DNA from: Flaviflexus ciconiae
Lineage (GTDB): Bacteria > Actinomycetota > Actinomycetes > Actinomycetales > Actinomycetaceae
Assembly: GCF_003971195.1 (NCBI RefSeq)
Contig: NZ_CP034593.1
Coordinates: 1,116,001-1,180,000 of the forward strand
Length of the DNA: 64,000 nt
Direction: 5' to 3'
Shown here: in pieces, positions 62,301 to 64,000 of the stretch
How positions within the stretch are numbered: position 1 is the stretch's first letter
How the letters are laid out: the number at the start of each line of letters is the position of its first letter
The notes under the pieces: model-generated
Databases searched by the model: none
What the model saw: the letters and a program-made list of their open reading frames with translations, nothing else
Told to the model about the DNA's origin: nothing
Program-made: the position numbers and the translations under genes

Positions 62301-63708
62301 CATTCGTCACCGGTATCGCAGCCTGCGTCGTGTTATCTCGACAGATAGCGTTCTTACCGTTCTGTTGAAGGAGCTGATAGCCAGGTTTCTGTGTTTCTTG
62401 AATCTGGACATTCACGGTATCTTCGGTCGGGTGGATCACGTCAAAGTTGACGGCACCATTCGACGCAGCAGTAATTCCTGATGCTGGGTCGAAAGTAGTA
62501 CCGGAGGTTGACGACGAAGCTGAGAACTCCCATCCACCGGCCGGAGCAGTAACGCCAGCAGCGTTCTTGACTTCCTTAACGACCGATACGGTTCCACGGC
62601 AGTCCTCTTCAGCAAGATTCTTCAGGAAGTCCGTCAGATCGCCGTAGTTTGCAACCGTGTAGTAGTAACCGTCACCAGAAATCGCACGAATATTGTTGGC
62701 GTCGATACCGAATCCGACACCGACACCAAGAATCGTCGTGCCAGCGGCTTTGAGGTTATTGGCGGCAGTGATTGCCCGGTTAAGCGGCGAGTTATCGCCG
62801 GACCCGTTCGGCCGGTTTGGGTAACCGTCAGTAATAAAGAGTGCAATATCGTAATCGGCGTTTTCCTCACGGACGAGCCGCAGCGGATGCTCCCAGTTAG
62901 TCAAGTCACCGGGATAGGGAACGTTGGCGATGGTTGTCCGCACGCCTTCCGCACCGGCCGCAGTCGCAACCTCGCGCTTGGCGGCATTTCGATAGCCATT
63001 TGTGGAGAACGAATAGACACCTACCGCTGACGGAGTGCCCTCAAGGGCCGTCACAACAGCACTTGCTGCAAGCCTTGAATTACTCACATCCGAAGAAGAC
63101 AGTGACCCCGACATATCAAGAACGATCGCTACGTCCACGCCACAGCGGTCCGGAAGCGGAGGGTTCGGGGCCGGATTTACCTGCGGTGCCAGGTCGTTGA
63201 TATTGAGGGGTATCCCCTCGGAATCAAGCGGTCCAAGCACTTCGCGATCATTCAAAGGCTCGCGGTCCTCCCCCTCGTCCTCCACCGGTGGAGTCCCCGG
63301 GTTAATTGGAACACGAGTGTCACGAGCTACCACCGGAGCGGGTTCTTCCACCACGGGCTCCGCGGGCTCTTCAACTTCATCAGCAGGTTCCGGGGCAACC
63401 GGTTCTGCTGGTTCGGCAGGTTCGGCCGGCTCCGCTGGTTCTTCTACTGGTTCTTCAACGACGACTTCGTCGTCCATGAGTTCATCGAGGAGACTGACTT
63501 CGGCCTCCTCGCCGGTGAGGGGCTCTTCGACGTCCCTCGAGTCGTTCAAACTAATATTCTCAACATCGAGAAGGTCATCGGGAAACCCATCGTCGGCCGA
63601 CGCCGGGATGTAGCCTCCACCAAAGGTTAGGGACGCGACAAGCATTCCGGACATCATTGCCCCGAATGTTGTTTTCACCGCCTTCTTTTTCATTGCGCGA
63701 GTCAACAT
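56365..63708 (-). CDS. Giant LPxTG-anchored surface protein with vWA domain and eight large repeats
   Basis: A 2,447-residue cell-wall protein. A basic signal peptide (MLTRAMKKKAVKTTFGAMMS, cleavage near ASADD at 37-40) is followed by a Glu/Pro-rich spacer (60-130, EPAEPAEPAEP). A vWA domain (188-365) has the MIDAS motif DMSGSLS, then FITDGYPNRPNG. A pilin-like (prealbumin-fold) domain (372-495, TVSVVKEVKN; VQIQETQKPGYQL) precedes eight repeats that start near 497, 745, 989, 1226, 1457, 1689, 1911 and 2157. Each opens with a Lys-containing strand and WDI-K (W at 516, 761, 1006, 1242, 1473, 1705, 1927, 2178), then VTNPN and VMDDKTDP-like strands and a closing YTNTAW. LPLTG at 2413-2417, a membrane helix and NRRKEE form a sortase signal. 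AAGGAGG lies 15 bases before the ATG. Likely an adhesin. Confidence 0.9.
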   Translation of the reverse strand: MLTRAMKKKAVKTTFGAMMSGMLVASLTFGGGYIPASADDGFPDDLLDVENISLNDSRDVEEPLTGEEAEVSLLDELMDDEVVVEEPVEEPAEPAEPAEPAEPVAPEPADEVEEPAEPVVEEPAPVVARDTRVPINPGTPPVEDEGEDREPLNDREVLGPLDSEGIPLNINDLAPQVNPAPNPPLPDRCGVDVAIVLDMSGSLSSSDVSNSRLAASAVVTALEGTPSAVGVYSFSTNGYRNAAKREVATAAGAEGVRTTIANVPYPGDLTNWEHPLRLVREENADYDIALFITDGYPNRPNGSGDNSPLNRAITAANNLKAAGTTILGVGVGFGIDANNIRAISGDGYYYTVANYGDLTDFLKNLAEEDCRGTVSVVKEVKNAAGVTAPAGGWEFSASSSTSGTTFDPASGITAASNGAVNFDVIHPTEDTVNVQIQETQKPGYQLLQQNGKNAICRDNTTQAAIPVTNVGDTGFSFTAGRTQAISCNVLNEEVTLYEPLTVSKTAAGSYTVDHTWDIDKSVDKSDHNVPDGTSVDLNYTLNVTQEARTMTSGSVSGAITITNPNDRPMVATVSDTLASGNQCTIMGLTDIDPATAGIQIEVAAGSSSDYDYSCALTTEPTTATDTNTVTVEWDRATYPQTEDQFNNPGSAGTGSAEDPVTFTYDVTEVNKGITVHDALNGESVGNWDLVWEDGAAGVGKVRPITYSETVTPPSGTCTTYSNRAVIGGTPWFDTESLDICAGADLTIDKTTAQSFGRSYDWEIDKSAIGAGPYMADPDTGDVTVGYRVTVTPNGYLDSSWMMNGTIVVTNPNDWQDIPVTVLDNADFGPGAQCTVTGVQGNTAIVDADPVMAGFQTTIPSDTTWTFQYNCSFSQQPNYTGTNTAVMNWDSDAASTPSDSTSDVVTVVDADWDMTPVNETIQITDSHYTFLAPWNVSVGQGEQYRDYEVIWNVGTAGLCQPFTNTATMIGDDDVVLGSDSETISGCREADVTVSKTATAAYDREHHWAIDKYLPTGDHWGQVVGDDGTATFDYIVAVDYDGYTDSNWSLSGDITVTNPNNFAPVVVTVSDATSISGLTCVVDPTADIDSSVAGVQVSVPASGSTVVGYDCDITSLAEADYTGHTNTATVTLGDGSTISSAPVDVDFMVDSEPNTTVSVYDDKTDPPNPVYLGDVTVADAPMTFEYSVTFDATPGECVDYTNTAWVEVLGDDDPTAEFEIYVCDRSDLTLIETVDASYDRDYDWDIEKTADQTRFDVAGDGTVTADYEVVATASDPIDTNKALTGTVRITNPNTEAAPIQATVDGEISIAGAVCSFDDEASLDEDTTADGLQITLDNGDIVELDYTCTIPSGTDVEGTYENTMTMSWGEEELVYTEDFTFTANSVTNDTVDVTDTMTGRTPEVKDLGTATVAESPKTFTYSEELAAVAGQCITYDNTGTVVQTESEDTESVVACAGADLEVSKNVIHSFDRTYLWDIEKDADATEILADPDTGLASVTYTIVATPRSAPDGWTDSGWQMSGEITVTNPNEWMDVTATVTDTVDIGGGATCTVAGGTSVVVPQSGEVTLPYSCTFDSQPDYDGVNTATVTWADTYSTPSISATGTADIDVDDWGQAPINDVVNVYDDQTVAGESNLLSTATWNEDGTPGVFTYTLELEGTAGTCVDYTNNAWIEGAGAEDSSMTTVCMHAPLDVEKSVDASYDRTYEWDIEKSADETELDVDSATGQGTFHYTVEAIPGGYTDSNWAMSGTITVTNPNDFEDITVDVTDSVNVSDDAVCTVVDGEGVVVEASGSVTLDYDCVFATQPEYDGVNTATVSTEIGDFTDTADVEFMLDGEFDKSVDVMDDKTDPTAPVNLGTADWNADGLAIPFTYDLTMTGIPGECVDYTNTAWIDIEGEYPETSLDTTLCVSLDLDVEKTVLATYDRDFHWDIAKSVDLEELTIDEEDGSAEFDYLVQAIPDGFTDHGWEMFGEISVTNPNLYHAVPVSVVDVTDIPGATCVVTDGDAMVDADSTMVFSYECSFDEEPWYEASNVAQVTSKGELFTDLVLVDFVVDVETDKTVTVMDDKTDPANPVVLGDAEWNEDGTPIEFPYTLTHEGVAGQCIVIENTAWLDFAMAGADGDGEVDVISPTSLLSPLAEAVALAEASSSVSTELCTEAELSVGVNLDAVNAASYDREYLWDIDKSASKSEATVDGGGNALLLYVVAVTPDGFEDSNHELLGSVKIENRNEFTDAYVTVEQTVSFEGLTCEILTEDVDLDTPGFQVHVPAAADGVNGIAYVDYACGGEPDSYTGSTTAAIEYLNSRLETKTAQVVNAVDYELDEETNMEITVLDDKTRTTADPVIIGTAMWNEEGIATEFTYALELEARAGQTIEYTNTAWIKETEQSDSVTVDVTGKQATVPVQPPAPKPPAPQLPLTGANSAWLLAVGGMAALAGGVLILGTNRRKEE

Positions 63709-64000
63709 TTGGTGATCGCGCGGCCTCCTTGTCCCACGCGGTCTGCGCGGGGGACTTTCTTCTGATCGTCTATTCAACACGGGATCTCCCCAAGATTTAG
63801 GAGTGTATAAATGATAAAAGTGGGCATGCTTGCGCGCACCCAGCTTTATGAGATGGAGCCAAATGTAAAATGCGCTCCACAACGAACCCCGACACGTACC
63901 GATCGTCACGTCAATACGGTGCCGTTGCCAAAACATTACTCAGAATCACGACATCCAGACAGCATCCAGACTAAATGTGATGCACTTCACACCTATTTCG
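63709..64000. other. Upstream region of the surface-protein gene
   Basis: About 290 bases to the window edge with no gene. It contains the AAGGAGG ribosome-binding site (63724-63730, minus strand), an AT-rich stretch at 63790-63830 (minus strand TTATACACT) that may be the -10 region, and a Crp-type palindrome at 63976-63991. Confidence 0.5.
63976..63991. promoter_or_regulatory. Perfect Crp/GlxR-type operator
   Basis: TGTGA-N6-TCACA, the exact Crp/GlxR-family consensus, flanked by AAA on one side. It lies 268 bases before the surface-protein start and may serve that gene or one beyond the window edge. Confidence 0.65.

Overview
The window is a GC-rich stretch of an Actinomycetota chromosome. 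Support for this comes from gene families typical of the phylum (SepIVA-like coiled-coil protein, DUF3515 lipoprotein, PimB-like mannosyltransferase, DevS/DevR-type two-component system, NdgR-like IclR next to leuCD) and from gene order that resembles the mycobacterial rnc-fpg, coaD-rsmD-recG, thiL-ddl, leuCD-iclR and gltX-FAH neighbourhoods. Many genes carry a TANNNT box 6-7 bases before the start codon, which fits leaderless transcription as known in this phylum. The LPxTG-anchored giant surface protein and the absence of mycolate genes suggest an Actinomycetales/Actinomycetaceae-like organism, but the genus cannot be fixed from the sequence alone.

Layout. 1-4.7 kb: obg (cut by the window edge), rpmA, rplU and a long RNase E/G, all on the minus strand. 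5.1-12.9 kb: cytochrome bd oxidase cydAB, a terminator, then cydD (frameshifted)-cydC translationally coupled to a DevS-like GAF histidine kinase; the matching DevR-like regulator lies at 14.1-14.7 kb on the other strand. 14.9-16.1 kb: orphan Phd-type antitoxin and a HigBA-type toxin-antitoxin pair. 16.3-23.3 kb: minus-strand housekeeping block recG-rsmD-coaD-sepIVA and dps-yceD-rnc-mutM. 23.5-30.2 kb: rpmB, thiL, DUF3515, ddl, a frameshifted cystathionine/methionine gamma-lyase-type gene, an AMIN-like lipoprotein, a 47-residue membrane peptide and a decayed secreted-protein gene. 30.7-35.0 kb: plsC, murA, an ArsR regulator and an MFS exporter.

35.5-39.1 kb holds the most unusual locus: a compact three-gene cassette of a form II RuBisCO very like that of Rhodospirillum rubrum with every catalytic residue present, a fructose-1,6-bisphosphatase homologue that has lost key active-site residues and gained a long acidic/serine insert, and a proteobacterial-type phosphoribulokinase. 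Together RuBisCO and phosphoribulokinase can fix CO2 onto ribulose-5-phosphate, so the cassette could serve as an electron sink or CO2-recycling bypass in an otherwise heterotrophic cell. It sits between otherwise conserved actinobacterial blocks and looks horizontally acquired.

39.4-56.2 kb: a GNAT, leuDC with the IclR regulator, pimB-like (frameshifted), a GNAT-AAA+ fusion, TetR with divergent DUF5692, OsmC, DUF4213/DUF364 protein, pdxH, bioY, two tRNA-Glu and one tRNA-Gln, gltX, a MalY-like aminotransferase, an FAH-family hydrolase and an uncharacterised protein. 56.4-63.7 kb: one gene for a 2,447-residue sortase-anchored surface protein with a vWA domain, a pilin-like domain and eight ~220-250-residue repeats; a perfect Crp/GlxR-type palindrome lies upstream at the window end.

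Four genes (cydD, yceD, gamma-lyase, pimB) each carry a single-base deletion in or beside a short C/G run. This common pattern is more easily explained by sequence error than by four independent gene losses.
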